From Microcaldota archaeon (lineage in GTDB: Archaea; Micrarchaeota; Micrarchaeia; Anstonellales; Anstonellaceae): DNA of 53,023 bases. A model generated the notes under the pieces. That model was not told where the DNA came from. It did no database searches and saw nothing but the letters and a program-made list of their open reading frames with translations. The DNA lies in contig JAOAKE010000003.1 of assembly GCA_026413805.1 (NCBI GenBank), positions 1 to 53,023 of the forward strand. Direction: 5' to 3'. Shown piece by piece: positions 15,275 to 24,157 of the stretch (positions are counted from its first letter, which is position 1; the number at the start of each line of letters is the position of its first letter). The position numbers and the translations under genes are program-made.

Positions 15275-15919
15275 ATGCAGAGTGAATCTGTGAGGGACAG
15301 GCACCTGCTTTATCCTTTGTTTCTCCTTGCAGCAGCCTTCTTTTTTTTCCCACCTAAAAATATTGAATTGAGCCTCCTTTATCATGGGCTTGCCTTCCTT
15401 TTCCTCTCGCTTTTTCTCTCATCGCAAGGAAAAGGCATGGCGCATGCCTTGGGATACCTCCGCCTAGCCCCTGAAAAGCGCAAGCTTCCCTTTCTTGTGC
15501 TTGCAGGCATTCTCACAGCTGCATTTTCATTCGCCCTCTCCTTTTTGTTTTCTGCCTTTTTGCAGTCATTTGGCATAAATGACGCATCAGCAGTACAAGA
15601 TAAAATCAAGCACCTCTCCTTTTTCGGCGTGGTCTTGGCATTTACGCTGGCTCCGCTTGGCGAGGAGGCCTTTTTCAGGGGCTATCTGCTGAGGAAGTTG
15701 GCTGACAAGACAGGCTCTTTTTTCCTCGGGGCCATTTTGTCCTCCATGCTATTTGGCGCTGTGCATTTTGCCTATGGCTCAGTGGCTGAGATTGCAGTGG
15801 CATTTGCAATAGGCATTTTTCTCTGCCTTGCCACCCGCCTTTTTAACTCCCTTGTCCCTGCCATAGTGGCGCATTCTATTTTTAACTTGGCCTCGCTATT
15901 ATTGATGCTATATTTATGA
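15275..15919 (+). CDS. CPBP-family intramembrane metalloprotease
   Basis: 214 residues with about six membrane segments. The family motifs are all visible: EEAFFRGYLLRKL (paired glutamates), FGAVHFAYGS (first histidine) and LVPAIVAHSIFNL (second histidine). CPBP (CAAX/Abi) proteins cleave within the membrane; the substrate is unknown. Its stop overlaps the Kae1 start by 4 bases (TTATGA), so the two are coupled. Confidence 0.88.
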   Translation: MQSESVRDRHLLYPLFLLAAAFFFFPPKNIELSLLYHGLAFLFLSLFLSSQGKGMAHALGYLRLAPEKRKLPFLVLAGILTAAFSFALSFLFSAFLQSFGINDASAVQDKIKHLSFFGVVLAFTLAPLGEEAFFRGYLLRKLADKTGSFFLGAILSSMLFGAVHFAYGSVAEIAVAFAIGIFLCLATRLFNSLVPAIVAHSIFNLASLLLMLYL

Positions 15920-16896
15920 TATCGCTTGGTATAGAAAGCACTGCCCACACAATAGGCGTGGGAATTGTAGATTCAGGCAGGGTAATTGCCAATGCAAAAA
16001 GGGTGTATTCCCCGCCAAAAGGGGAAGGGATAGTGCCGCGAAAGGCAGCCGACCACCACGCTGAAAACTTTTCAGCTGTCCTTGCAGAGTCTCTCAGGGA
16101 GGCAGGATTGGGTTTGGGCGACATAGACCTGTTTTCCTTCTCCCAAGGGCCCGGAATTGGCCAGTGCCTTCGTGTATCCTGCGCAGCTGCAAAGTTCCTG
16201 GCTTTGAAATACCAAAAGCCCATTCTCGGGGTGAACCACTGCCACGCCCACTTGGAAATTTCACGTGGGCTTCTTGGCATGAAAAGCCCGCTTTACATCT
16301 ATGTTAGCGGGGCAAATACCCAGCTTATTGTGGAGGGAGATAAAGCGGCAAAAAAGGGGGCACGCTTTTTGGTCCTTGGCGAAACGCTGGACATAGGGCT
16401 TGGAAACTTATTTGATGTATTTGCAAGGGAGGCAGGCATTTCGCCTGCGCACGGAAGCGAGGTGGAGAGGCTTGCAAAAAGAGGCAGTTTCTTCCAGCTT
16501 CCCTACACAGTCAAGGGAATGAACTTTGCCTTTGCCGGGTTGCTCACAGCGGCATTAAAGGAGGCGGAGGCAAGGCCAATAGAAGACGTTTGCCTCTCCC
16601 TCATGGAAGTTTCTTTTGCCGAAGTCTGCGAAGCAGCTGAGAGGGCGTTATGCCTTACTCAAAAAAAGGAGGTAGTGCTGTGCGGGGGAGTTGCGCAAAA
16701 TTCCAGGCTTTGCCAAATGCTTCTCCAAGTGTGCAAGGGGCACGGGGCAAGGTTTGGGACAGCGCCTCCAGATTTGAATGCAGACAATGGCGCAATGATA
16801 GCCTACACTGCCCTTTCAGAGTGGAAGAAGGGAAAGAGGGCATCTATCGGCAGCCTCAGGCCAAATGGCTACTGGCGGATTGATGAGGTAGAATAA
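15916..16896 (+). CDS. kae1: tRNA threonylcarbamoyltransferase Kae1
   Basis: 326 residues, ASKHA fold. Motifs: GIESTAHTIGVGIVDSG, the metal-binding HCHAH near residue 108, YVSGANTQLI, and NADNGAMIAYTAL. It transfers the threonylcarbamoyl group to A37 of ANN-decoding tRNAs as part of KEOPS. The length shows no C-terminal Bud32 kinase fusion, so Bud32 must be elsewhere. Its stop overlaps the next ATG (TAATG). Confidence 0.96.
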   Translation: MISLGIESTAHTIGVGIVDSGRVIANAKRVYSPPKGEGIVPRKAADHHAENFSAVLAESLREAGLGLGDIDLFSFSQGPGIGQCLRVSCAAAKFLALKYQKPILGVNHCHAHLEISRGLLGMKSPLYIYVSGANTQLIVEGDKAAKKGARFLVLGETLDIGLGNLFDVFAREAGISPAHGSEVERLAKRGSFFQLPYTVKGMNFAFAGLLTAALKEAEARPIEDVCLSLMEVSFAEVCEAAERALCLTQKKEVVLCGGVAQNSRLCQMLLQVCKGHGARFGTAPPDLNADNGAMIAYTALSEWKKGKRASIGSLRPNGYWRIDEVE

Positions 16897-17510
16897 TGGG
16901 TTGCTGGGAGGAGGTAATACAAAATCTAATCTCCTGCGGCTATCTTCGCTCAGAAAAAGTAATTCAAGCCATGAGAAAAATCCCGCGTGCAGATTTTCTT
17001 CCACCAGAGGCGCGCCCGTATGCATGCGAGGACCGCCCCCTTCCAATCGGATTTGGGCAAACCATATCTGCCCCCCACATGTATGCAATAATGCTTGAGG
17101 CAGCCCAAGTCCAGGAAGGCAACAAGGTGCTTGAAGTTGGGGCAGGCTCGGGGTATGGCGCTGCCCTTCTTTCCTTTCTTGCAGGGAAAAAGGGAAAGGT
17201 CTATTCAATAGAGGTCGTCCCGCAGCTTGCAGAGTTTGCGCGAAAAAACATTCAAAAAAGCAAGATGCACGCTGTGATAATTGAAGGGGATGGAAAGCAG
17301 GGCTACCCAGAAGAGGCGCCGTATGACAGGATTTTGGTGACTGCTGCTGCTATCAGCCTGCCTGCGCCACTTCTTTTGCAGCTTGCAGAAGGAGGAAGGA
17401 TGCTTGCCCCGATAGGCGGGCTGTTTCAGGAGCTTGTTTTGCTTGAAAAAACAAAATCAGGAATCTTGCAGCGCTCTCTTCTGCCTGTCCTTTTTGTGCC
17501 TCTCAGATAA
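16896..17510 (+). CDS. pcm: Protein-L-isoaspartate O-methyltransferase
   Basis: 204 residues. The N-terminal substrate region contains AMRKIPRADFLPPEA and PLPIGFGQTISAPHM. The SAM-binding motif VLEVGAGSGYGAALLS and DRILVTAAA follow. It repairs isoaspartyl sites in aged proteins. Last gene of the aIF5A-to-Pcm run; convergent with purM, 11 bases between stops. Confidence 0.95.
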   Translation: MGCWEEVIQNLISCGYLRSEKVIQAMRKIPRADFLPPEARPYACEDRPLPIGFGQTISAPHMYAIMLEAAQVQEGNKVLEVGAGSGYGAALLSFLAGKKGKVYSIEVVPQLAEFARKNIQKSKMHAVIIEGDGKQGYPEEAPYDRILVTAAAISLPAPLLLQLAEGGRMLAPIGGLFQELVLLEKTKSGILQRSLLPVLFVPLR

Positions 17511-17521
17511 AGGCTGCTTTA

Positions 17522-18520
17522 TCAAAGAAGAGAAACCCTCCTGCCGTCCTTTTTCAAGATTACATCCTGCTCTTCCACTACCCTGCCTATTGCCTGTGCC
17601 TTGATTTTGTGCTTAGAGGCAATTTCAATGACTTTGGCAGCCTCTTTTTCAGGGCATACTGCGCACATCCCGATGCCTCCATTGAAAGTGCGGTAAAATT
17701 CGTAATCGTCGCTGACCTTTCTTTCAAGCTCTGCCATCACGCCCGAGGTCTTTGGCATGCTGTCCAAAAGAAAGCCGACACCTGCAAAATCCCCAATTCG
17801 CTTCAGCTTTGAAAATGCCCCGCCTGTTATGTGCGCCAGCCCATGTATTTTGCATTGCCGAAGCATTTCCATCACAGGCCTTACATAAATCCTGGTCGGA
17901 GCAAGCATCTCTTTGCCCCATTTTTTCAAGTCAAGCAGCTTTCGTGCAAGGGTGTAGCCATTTGAATGGATGCCGGAGCTTTCAAGCCCAATGACCACAT
18001 CGCCACTCTCCATTTTCTCTCCTGTCAGAGGCTCTTTGCCTTCAACTATTCCGACGCAGGTGGCAGCCAAGTCAAAGGGCCGTTTCCCGCCCTTTATCAT
18101 GTCTGGCAAAATGGCAGTTTCGCCCCCCACCAGTGCGCACCCTGCCTCTTGTGCTCCTCGGACAAGCCCCTTCATGATTTCAAGGACAAGGGCCTCGTCT
18201 TCTTGTGCAAGGGCAAGGTAGTCTACAAGCACAAGCGGCCTTGCACCCACGCATATTATGTCATTTACGTTCATGGCAACGCAGTCTATTCCTAAAGTGT
18301 CAAATTTTCCAAGTGCATCGGCCACCAGGATTTTGCTGCCGACCCCGTCGCAGTGAATTGCAAAAATTTGGCCATTTGCCTTGAACAGGCCTGCATAGTG
18401 CCCCTTTATCGGAAGGACGTGCCCAGGCATTTTGGCAAATATGGCTTTCTCTATCGCAGAATGTATCCCCTTCACCTTCTTTGTGTCCACCCCTGCCTCA
18501 GAGTAAGAAATAGTTGCCAT
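17522..18520 (-). CDS. purM: Phosphoribosylformylglycinamidine cyclo-ligase
   Basis: 332 residues from the ATG at 18520. Motifs: TISYSEAGVDTKKVKG, HCDGVGSKILVADALGK, GIDCVAMNVNDIICVGARPL (quoted to the limit) and GGETAILPD. This is the AIR synthetase step of purine synthesis. The start at 18520 is preferred over upstream ATGs because an AT-rich TATA element (about 18545-18558) lies between them, at normal spacing. Confidence 0.95.
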   Translation of the reverse strand: MATISYSEAGVDTKKVKGIHSAIEKAIFAKMPGHVLPIKGHYAGLFKANGQIFAIHCDGVGSKILVADALGKFDTLGIDCVAMNVNDIICVGARPLVLVDYLALAQEDEALVLEIMKGLVRGAQEAGCALVGGETAILPDMIKGGKRPFDLAATCVGIVEGKEPLTGEKMESGDVVIGLESSGIHSNGYTLARKLLDLKKWGKEMLAPTRIYVRPVMEMLRQCKIHGLAHITGGAFSKLKRIGDFAGVGFLLDSMPKTSGVMAELERKVSDDYEFYRTFNGGIGMCAVCPEKEAAKVIEIASKHKIKAQAIGRVVEEQDVILKKDGRRVSLL

Positions 18521-18544
18521 AGCTAGCTTGCATTTGACAAACTT

Positions 18545-18558
18545 TTTATTATTTATCA
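18545..18558 (-). promoter_or_regulatory. TATA element for purM
   Basis: Plus strand TTTATTATTTATC; read on the minus strand it gives GATAAATAATAAA about 30 bases before the purM ATG. It sits between purM and the divergent DUF350 gene. Confidence 0.5.
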
Positions 18559-18583
18559 GAGTAGCCATGTCAGAGGTGAGCAC

Positions 18584-19117
18584 ATGGGAATAGAAACTAT
18601 ACTATTAGGGTTAGCAGTGGCATTCGGGCAGCTTATAATAGGGCTTGCCTTGGCAATGGGCGCAGTCTATCTCGGGCTTAAGCTGTTTGACAGATTAACA
18701 GAGGACACAAACGAAATTGCTGAGCTGAAGAAGGGCAACGTGGCAATTGCCATCCTTCTTGGCGCAATCATCTTCTCAATTGCCAACGTGATTGAAGGCG
18801 GAGTGTCCAGCATATCCGATTCAATGGTGCCAGGTCTGACTTACTTGCAGATGATTGCCGCATTGGTCATAGGCATCTCAAACCTCGTAATTGGAGTGAT
18901 ATTCTCAGTCTTTTCAATCTACATCGCAATAAATGTGCTGGACAAGATAACTGTCGGAATAGACGAATTCAAGGAGCTTCGCAAGGGCAATGTGGCAGTG
19001 GCAATAATAATGGGCGCTGTGCTAATCTCAGTTTCCTTTGTCATCCGCGGGGCAGTTGCAGGCATGATGAATGCCGTTTCACCGCAGGCGGTTGCTGAAG
19101 CCCTCAACTGGGCCTGA
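18584..19117 (+). CDS. DUF350 family membrane protein (internal duplication)
   Basis: 177 residues made of two halves of the same unit, each with two membrane helices: AIAELKKGNVAIAILLGAII-like in the first half, and FKELRKGNVAVAIIMGAVL in the second. The KGN(V)A(V/I)AI motif identifies DUF350 (UPF0719). These proteins are small inner-membrane proteins with no established biochemical role. GAGGTGAGC precedes the ATG. Confidence 0.85.
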   Translation: MGIETILLGLAVAFGQLIIGLALAMGAVYLGLKLFDRLTEDTNEIAELKKGNVAIAILLGAIIFSIANVIEGGVSSISDSMVPGLTYLQMIAALVIGISNLVIGVIFSVFSIYIAINVLDKITVGIDEFKELRKGNVAVAIIMGAVLISVSFVIRGAVAGMMNAVSPQAVAEALNWA

Positions 19118-19153
19118 AGCCCATTTCCATGTTTTGTTATTTTTTGAGTTCTT

Positions 19154-20104
19154 TTATTTTTTTAATTTCTTTTTCAAGTTCTCCACCATGTCCTTGCACA
19201 TTCTTTTCAAGTCGTATTCATGGCGCCAGCCCCAGTCTTTCCTTGCCTGCGAGTCATCTATTGACTTTGGCCAGGAATCGGCTATTTTTTGGCGGTGGTC
19301 TGGCTGGTAGTGGCAGACAAACCCAGGCACAAGCTTGGCAACTTCCTCTGCAAGTTCCTGAGCGGAGAAAGAGATGGCGGCAAGGTTGTAGCTTGTCCGC
19401 ACACTGATTTTTTCTGCTGGGGCATCCATGAGCTGCATGGTTCCCCTTATTGCGTCAGGCATGTACATCATGGGAAGGACAGTATTCGGCCCGACAAAGC
19501 AGGTGTATTTCCCGTGCATTATTGCATCGTAAAAGATGGCAACTGCATAGTCGGTTGTGCCCCCGCCTGGCTCTGCCTTGTGCGAAATGAGGCCAGGATA
19601 CCTGACCGAGCGGACATCCAGCCCGTATTTTAGGAAGTAATACTGGCAGAGCAGCTCGCCTGCCACCTTGGTTACCCCATACATTGTGGTTGGCTCCAGC
19701 ACTGTCCTTTGGGGTGTGTTTTCTCTTGGGGTGGTCGGCCCAAATGCAGCAATAGAGGAAGGCCAAAAAACTTTCTTTACCCCGCACTCCCGTGCAATGT
19801 CCAAGGTGTTTTTTAAGCCGATCAGGTTTATGTCAAAGGCAAGGTCAGGGTTTTTCTCGCCAGTTGCAGAAAGAAGGGAAGCAAGCTGGTAAATGGTTTC
19901 TACGCCATGCCTTTTTACCACCTGCTTCATTTTTTCCTTGTCAAGAACATCAAAGTATTCGCATGGCCCGCCCCTGAGTATCTCGTCTGGAAAGGCGGTC
20001 TTCCTTGTAGAAGCCACCACGTTGTTTCCGCCGTATTTCTCACGGAGGGCAGCGGTAAGCTCAGTCCCGATCTGCCCAACAGCGCCAATGACCAATATAG
20101 ACAT
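19154..20104 (-). CDS. NAD-dependent L-threonine 3-dehydrogenase, SDR type
   Basis: 316 residues, extended short-chain dehydrogenase. The Rossmann motif VIGAVGQIGTEL is at residue 5 and the catalytic YGVTK near residue 150. The sequences PGLISHKAEPGGGTTDYA and TVLPMMYMPDAIRGTMQLM are characteristic of the UDP-galactose-epimerase-like threonine dehydrogenases known from Thermoplasma and some bacteria, rather than of sugar epimerases. It would oxidise threonine to 2-amino-3-ketobutyrate. A separate plain epimerase role cannot be fully excluded. Confidence 0.85.
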   Translation of the reverse strand: MSILVIGAVGQIGTELTAALREKYGGNNVVASTRKTAFPDEILRGGPCEYFDVLDKEKMKQVVKRHGVETIYQLASLLSATGEKNPDLAFDINLIGLKNTLDIARECGVKKVFWPSSIAAFGPTTPRENTPQRTVLEPTTMYGVTKVAGELLCQYYFLKYGLDVRSVRYPGLISHKAEPGGGTTDYAVAIFYDAIMHGKYTCFVGPNTVLPMMYMPDAIRGTMQLMDAPAEKISVRTSYNLAAISFSAQELAEEVAKLVPGFVCHYQPDHRQKIADSWPKSIDDSQARKDWGWRHEYDLKRMCKDMVENLKKKLKK

Positions 20105-20179
20105 TCTACCACCTGTTTGGGATTTGGGCTAAAAGCAATATAAATAATGGCAGAAAATACTGCACTTCGGGGTGGGAGG

Positions 20180-21523
20180 ATGGAAAGGTTTTTGCTTGTC
20201 GGAAACGGCGCCCGCGAGCATTCAATAGCCGAGGCGATATGCAAAAGCGAGAAGGTGCGGCTTTTTGCCTTTATGTCTGCAAAAAACCCTGGCATTATGC
20301 GCCTTGCAAAAAATTCTGGCGGAGAATACGCCGTAGGAGACATACACTCTCCTGGGCAAGTGCTTGATTTTGCCAAGAGGCACTCAATCACCCTTGCCTT
20401 TCCTTCTCCTGATGCCGTTCTTGCAGCAGGGGTGAGCGACGAACTTTTGAAGGCTGGCATATCCTGTGCCGCCCCTACCAAAAAGGCTGCAAGGCTGGAA
20501 TGGGACAAGGCATACTGCCGCGAACTTCTTCAAGAGTTCAAGGTGCCTGGCCTTCCAAAGTTCGGGGCATTTGAAAGCCCTGCTGAGGCCTCGTCTTTCA
20601 TAGACTCCCTTGGCGGAAAGGTTGCAGTGAAGCCTGCTGGCCTGACAGGAGGCAAGGGGGTAAAGGTGGTGGGCTTTCAGCTCAAAGACGGGGAGGAGGC
20701 AAAGGCATATGCAAAAGAGCTTCTTGTGGCAAGGCACAGCGGCCTTGAAAAGGTAGTGGTGGAAGAAAGGCTGGAAGGAGAGGAATTTTCACTTCAGGCA
20801 TTCTGCGACGGAAAAAGGGTTTATGGCATGCCCCTTGTCCAAGACCACAAGCGCGCTTATGAAGGAGATGTAGGGCCGAACACAGGCGGCATGGGCAGCT
20901 ACTCAGGGGCAGGGAGCCTCCTTCCATTCACCCGGCAGCAGCACTACGACAGGGCGCTTGAAATAATGCAAAAGTCAATAGAGGCGTTCTATAAAAGCAC
21001 AGGAGAAAGGTTTGTTGGCATACTATATGGCGGGTTTATCCTAACAAAAGACGGACCAAAGCTGCTTGAATACAATGCTCGCTTTGGGGACCCAGAGGCA
21101 ATGAACGTACTTGGGGCATTGAAAGGCGAGCTTATTGGCATCCTATTTCAAATGGCAGATGGGAAAATAGCAGCACAGCCCTCCTTTTTCAAAAAGGCAA
21201 GCGTTTGCAAATACCTTGTGCCAGAGGGCTATCCTGGAAAGTCAGTTGCCAACCAACCGCTTCAGATAGACATGGAAAAAATCAGCTCATTGGGAGCAAG
21301 GCTTTACTTTGCCTCTGTCAATGAAGAAGGGGGCACAATTTATACCCAGTCCTCGCGCTCGGTTGCTATTCTTGGGCTTGCAGGCAGCATTTTTGAGGCA
21401 GAAAAAATCGCAGAGGCTGGCTGCAGCGCAGTCAAGGGAAGGGTATGGCACCGCAGCGACATCGGGACTGAAAAGCTAATACAAAGAAGGATTGAGCACA
21501 TGAAAGCCCTCGGGGCCATTTAG
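20180..21523 (+). CDS. purD: Phosphoribosylamine-glycine ligase
   Basis: 447 residues, ATP-grasp enzyme of purine synthesis. Motifs: LLVGNGAREHSIAEAI, KPAGLTGGKGVKVV, DHKRAYEGDVGPNTGGMGSY, GGFILTKDGPKLLEYNARFG (quoted short). The ATG at 20180 follows GGTGGGAGG. Convergent 4-base overlap with amrS at the 3' end. Purine genes purM, purD, two purP and both GMP synthetase subunits lie within 17 kb but in separate transcripts. Confidence 0.95.
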   Translation: MERFLLVGNGAREHSIAEAICKSEKVRLFAFMSAKNPGIMRLAKNSGGEYAVGDIHSPGQVLDFAKRHSITLAFPSPDAVLAAGVSDELLKAGISCAAPTKKAARLEWDKAYCRELLQEFKVPGLPKFGAFESPAEASSFIDSLGGKVAVKPAGLTGGKGVKVVGFQLKDGEEAKAYAKELLVARHSGLEKVVVEERLEGEEFSLQAFCDGKRVYGMPLVQDHKRAYEGDVGPNTGGMGSYSGAGSLLPFTRQQHYDRALEIMQKSIEAFYKSTGERFVGILYGGFILTKDGPKLLEYNARFGDPEAMNVLGALKGELIGILFQMADGKIAAQPSFFKKASVCKYLVPEGYPGKSVANQPLQIDMEKISSLGARLYFASVNEEGGTIYTQSSRSVAILGLAGSIFEAEKIAEAGCSAVKGRVWHRSDIGTEKLIQRRIEHMKALGAI

Positions 21524-22545
21524 CCTTCCTTATGGCCCTTTGCCTGCCTTTTCCAATCATAAATTACAGGAATCTTGAAATTGCATTTCGGGCAGCGGTC
21601 TTTTTTCAGGCGGTTTTCCACCATCTCCATCCCGAACCGCGAGATTACTTTCTCTTTGCACTTGGGGCAGAAGGTGTTTTCGCCGATTTCGCCTGGCCTA
21701 TTGCCAGTATATACATAGTTTAGCCCCTCTTCCATCGCAATTCTTCTCGCGCGCTCAAGGGTGCTGGCAGGAGTGGGCGGGATGGTCATCCTGTTGGCAG
21801 GATAATAGCCGGTGAAGTGAAGGGGAATGTCCCTGTCAAGCTCCCTTACCCATGAGGAAAGCTGCCGGACCTCGTCTTCAGAGTCGTTGAGGGTAGGGAT
21901 AAGCAGGGTGATTATTTCAATATGCATCCTTTTGTGTAGCAGCTTGATTGACTTTAGCACAGGCTCTAAATGCGCCCCGCCGCAAACTTCCTTGTAGAAT
22001 TTGTCGCTGAATGCCTTGAGGTCAATCCTTGCAGCATCCAGCCACTCCATTTTTTCAATTGCGTCCGGCGTCATGTAGCCGTTTGTCACAAATACATTGT
22101 ACAGCCCATTTTTCCTTGCAGCCAGCGCTGTGTCTTTTGCATACTCGTAAAATATGGTTGGCTCGGTGTATGTATAGGCTATGCCATCGCTTTGCGTTGC
22201 AACTGCCTTGCGCACCAGCTCTTCAGGCTTTATGTCCTGCCCGAAGATTTGCGCAGGCTGGCTTATCTCCCAGTTTTGGCAGTGCTCGCACCTGAAGTTG
22301 CACCCAACTGCTGCAAAGGAAAAGGCGCGCGAGCCTGGCATAAAGTGGTAAAAGGGCTTTTTTTCAATCGGGTCTACTGCGTAAGAGACGCACTTTCCCC
22401 AATTGAGCGAATAAAGCCTGCCGCCGATATTCTTTCGGACATGGCAAAACCCAACTTCTCCCTCTTTTATATAGCAGCGCCTCTGGCACAAAAAGCAGGA
22501 AACTGCCTTATTTGGCATCTCCCTGTAAAGCTCTGCCTCCCTCAT
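21520..22545 (-). CDS. amrS: AmmeMemoRadiSam system radical SAM enzyme
   Basis: 341 residues from the ATG at 22545 (a TTG at 22563 is possible). An N-terminal cysteine cluster (CFLCQRRC, FCHVR) is followed by the radical SAM core GCNFRCEHCQNW, then TYTEPTIFYEYA. A C-terminal zinc ribbon has CPKCKEK and CPKCNF. This architecture is the PFL-activase-like AmrS family, widespread in archaea with AMMECR1 and Memo proteins and of undefined substrate. The partner genes are not in the window. Confidence 0.88.
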   Translation of the reverse strand: MREAELYREMPNKAVSCFLCQRRCYIKEGEVGFCHVRKNIGGRLYSLNWGKCVSYAVDPIEKKPFYHFMPGSRAFSFAAVGCNFRCEHCQNWEISQPAQIFGQDIKPEELVRKAVATQSDGIAYTYTEPTIFYEYAKDTALAARKNGLYNVFVTNGYMTPDAIEKMEWLDAARIDLKAFSDKFYKEVCGGAHLEPVLKSIKLLHKRMHIEIITLLIPTLNDSEDEVRQLSSWVRELDRDIPLHFTGYYPANRMTIPPTPASTLERARRIAMEEGLNYVYTGNRPGEIGENTFCPKCKEKVISRFGMEMVENRLKKDRCPKCNFKIPVIYDWKRQAKGHKEG

Positions 22546-22597
22546 AGCCTTGCTTTTAGGCAAAGAAGTAAATAGGCTTTTCTACTAACAACTACAC

Positions 22598-23173
22598 ATG
22601 CAGCGAAAAAATGGGCTTGTGCATGTCCTGACAGGCGACGGCAATGGAAAGACTACTTCAGCAGTCGGCTTGGCAGTCCGCGCAGCAGGAAGGGGCCTGC
22701 GCGTGGCATTTGTCCAGTTTTTAAAAGGCGGTCTTTCAGGGGAAAACCGCTCACTTTCAAGGCTTGGCGTAAGGGTGATAAGCAACACCAAGCACTGCCC
22801 TAACCAAAAAAAGCACAAGCAGCAGCTGGCACAAAAAGGTTTCATAATTTTCTGCAAGGATTGCTTTGCAATAAATGCCAAGGACAGGGAGCTTGTCAGA
22901 AAAGCATTTGAAAAAGCAAAGAGGCTTGCCTCCTGTGGAAAATATGATTTGGTAGTCCTTGACGAGATATTCATAGCGCTGTCAGAGGGGCTTGTAGGCA
23001 GAGGCGAGCTGGCAGGGCTTATAGAAAAAAAGCACCCAAGCTGCGAGCTGGTGCTGACTGGCAGGAACGCTCCAAAAGAGATAGAGGCAGTTGCCGATTA
23101 TGTCTCACATGTAAAAAAGGAGAAGCACCCATTTGACCGCGGGATTCTTTCCCGTGCAGGGGTAGATTATTAA
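22598..23173 (+). CDS. cobA: Cob(I)alamin adenosyltransferase (CobA/BtuR type)
   Basis: 191 residues. P-loop GDGNGKTTSAVGLAVRAAGRG near residue 13 (shown shortened in function as GDGxGKT), VQFLKGG, VVLDEI and the C-terminal FDRGILSRAGVDY match the CobA/CobO family, which adds the adenosyl group to corrinoids. An insertion around residues 65-85 carries HCPNQKKH and CKDC, unusual cysteines that might bind metal. Divergent from amrS over 52 bases. Confidence 0.82.
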   Translation: MQRKNGLVHVLTGDGNGKTTSAVGLAVRAAGRGLRVAFVQFLKGGLSGENRSLSRLGVRVISNTKHCPNQKKHKQQLAQKGFIIFCKDCFAINAKDRELVRKAFEKAKRLASCGKYDLVVLDEIFIALSEGLVGRGELAGLIEKKHPSCELVLTGRNAPKEIEAVADYVSHVKKEKHPFDRGILSRAGVDY

Positions 23174-23176
23174 GGG

Positions 23177-24148
23177 TTGCCATTTCCAATCTTGCGCCTT
23201 TTGGTGGTGCGGGTGGAAGCAAGAAGGGCAAATACAGGGCTCATTTACCTCACAGTAAAGCACAACGGCAGGACTCTTCTTCAAAAAAGCCCGGTGAGAT
23301 TCGAGCATGGAAAAACCTTAGAAGAAACAATAGCAGGCCCAGCCCAGCTTGCCTTTGAAGAGCACGAATTAGGTCACAGGATAAAAAGCGTGCTTGGGCA
23401 AAAATCAGACTGGTACCACTTCTTCATATGTGGCCGAGACGGCTCAAGGGCAATGCCATATGCCATTTTCAGGGGAAAAAGGCTCTTTCTTGACCTTAGA
23501 AATGTCCAGCTTGGGGCGCCCTTTGACGGATTGGAGCTTGAGCTTTCCACAGTTTCAGCCAAGTGCGACTTTAAAAAATCAGTAAAGGCAAGGGTTGATG
23601 ATGTATTTGCGCCAAGCGAGATTCTTTTTTACTACTTGGACCATGCGCAAAATATTGCAAAAGCAAGCAGGAAAATGGCGCTGGAGTGCGAAAGATACAG
23701 GGCGAGGGTGCTTGGCCAATTCATACTTGAGGCGCAGGCGAGCCTGCGGAGGCTCAAGTTCCTTTACATGAAGAAGCTTCTTGAAATGCCATTTGAGGTT
23801 GGGTTTGAGCAGTCAATTGGCTTGCCCTGGCCTGGTTTTGAACCACAAGGGGGCGCACCTGCAAGCCCGGAAGAAAAAAGCCACCCATTTGGCGCCTTTT
23901 ATCATTCGCTGCATTCACCCACCATGCTTCAGGCAGGATTTCACAGGCTTTATTTTAGGGCAGAAGAGCAAAGGAAAAGGGAGCGGGCAAGAGTAAAAGA
24001 GCTTGGCTCAAAGGCAACAGCGCAAGATAAAGAGAAATTGGCTTCGCTTGAGGAAGACGTGCGCAAGCGCAGCCTTCAGCTTGAATCCTTGGTGATTAAA
24101 AATTTAGAGCTTGCCCGCTCCTCCCTTGAGTGCCTTCCTGCCTCGTAA
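23177..24148 (+). CDS. Hypothetical 323-residue protein
   Basis: Not recognised. The first possible start is TTG at 23177, 4 bases after cobA; a GTG at 23213 preceded by GGTGGTGCGG is an equally good choice. The N-terminal half is beta-rich (LIYLTVKHNGRTLLQKSPV, AIFRGKRLFLDLRNV). The C-terminal half is a long basic coiled coil (EEQRKRERARVKELGSKA). There are no membrane segments. Its place between cobA and a HAD phosphatase suggests one transcript but not a shared pathway. Confidence 0.6.
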   Translation: MPFPILRLLVVRVEARRANTGLIYLTVKHNGRTLLQKSPVRFEHGKTLEETIAGPAQLAFEEHELGHRIKSVLGQKSDWYHFFICGRDGSRAMPYAIFRGKRLFLDLRNVQLGAPFDGLELELSTVSAKCDFKKSVKARVDDVFAPSEILFYYLDHAQNIAKASRKMALECERYRARVLGQFILEAQASLRRLKFLYMKKLLEMPFEVGFEQSIGLPWPGFEPQGGAPASPEEKSHPFGAFYHSLHSPTMLQAGFHRLYFRAEEQRKRERARVKELGSKATAQDKEKLASLEEDVRKRSLQLESLVIKNLELARSSLECLPAS

Positions 24149-24157
24149 AGTGGTGCC

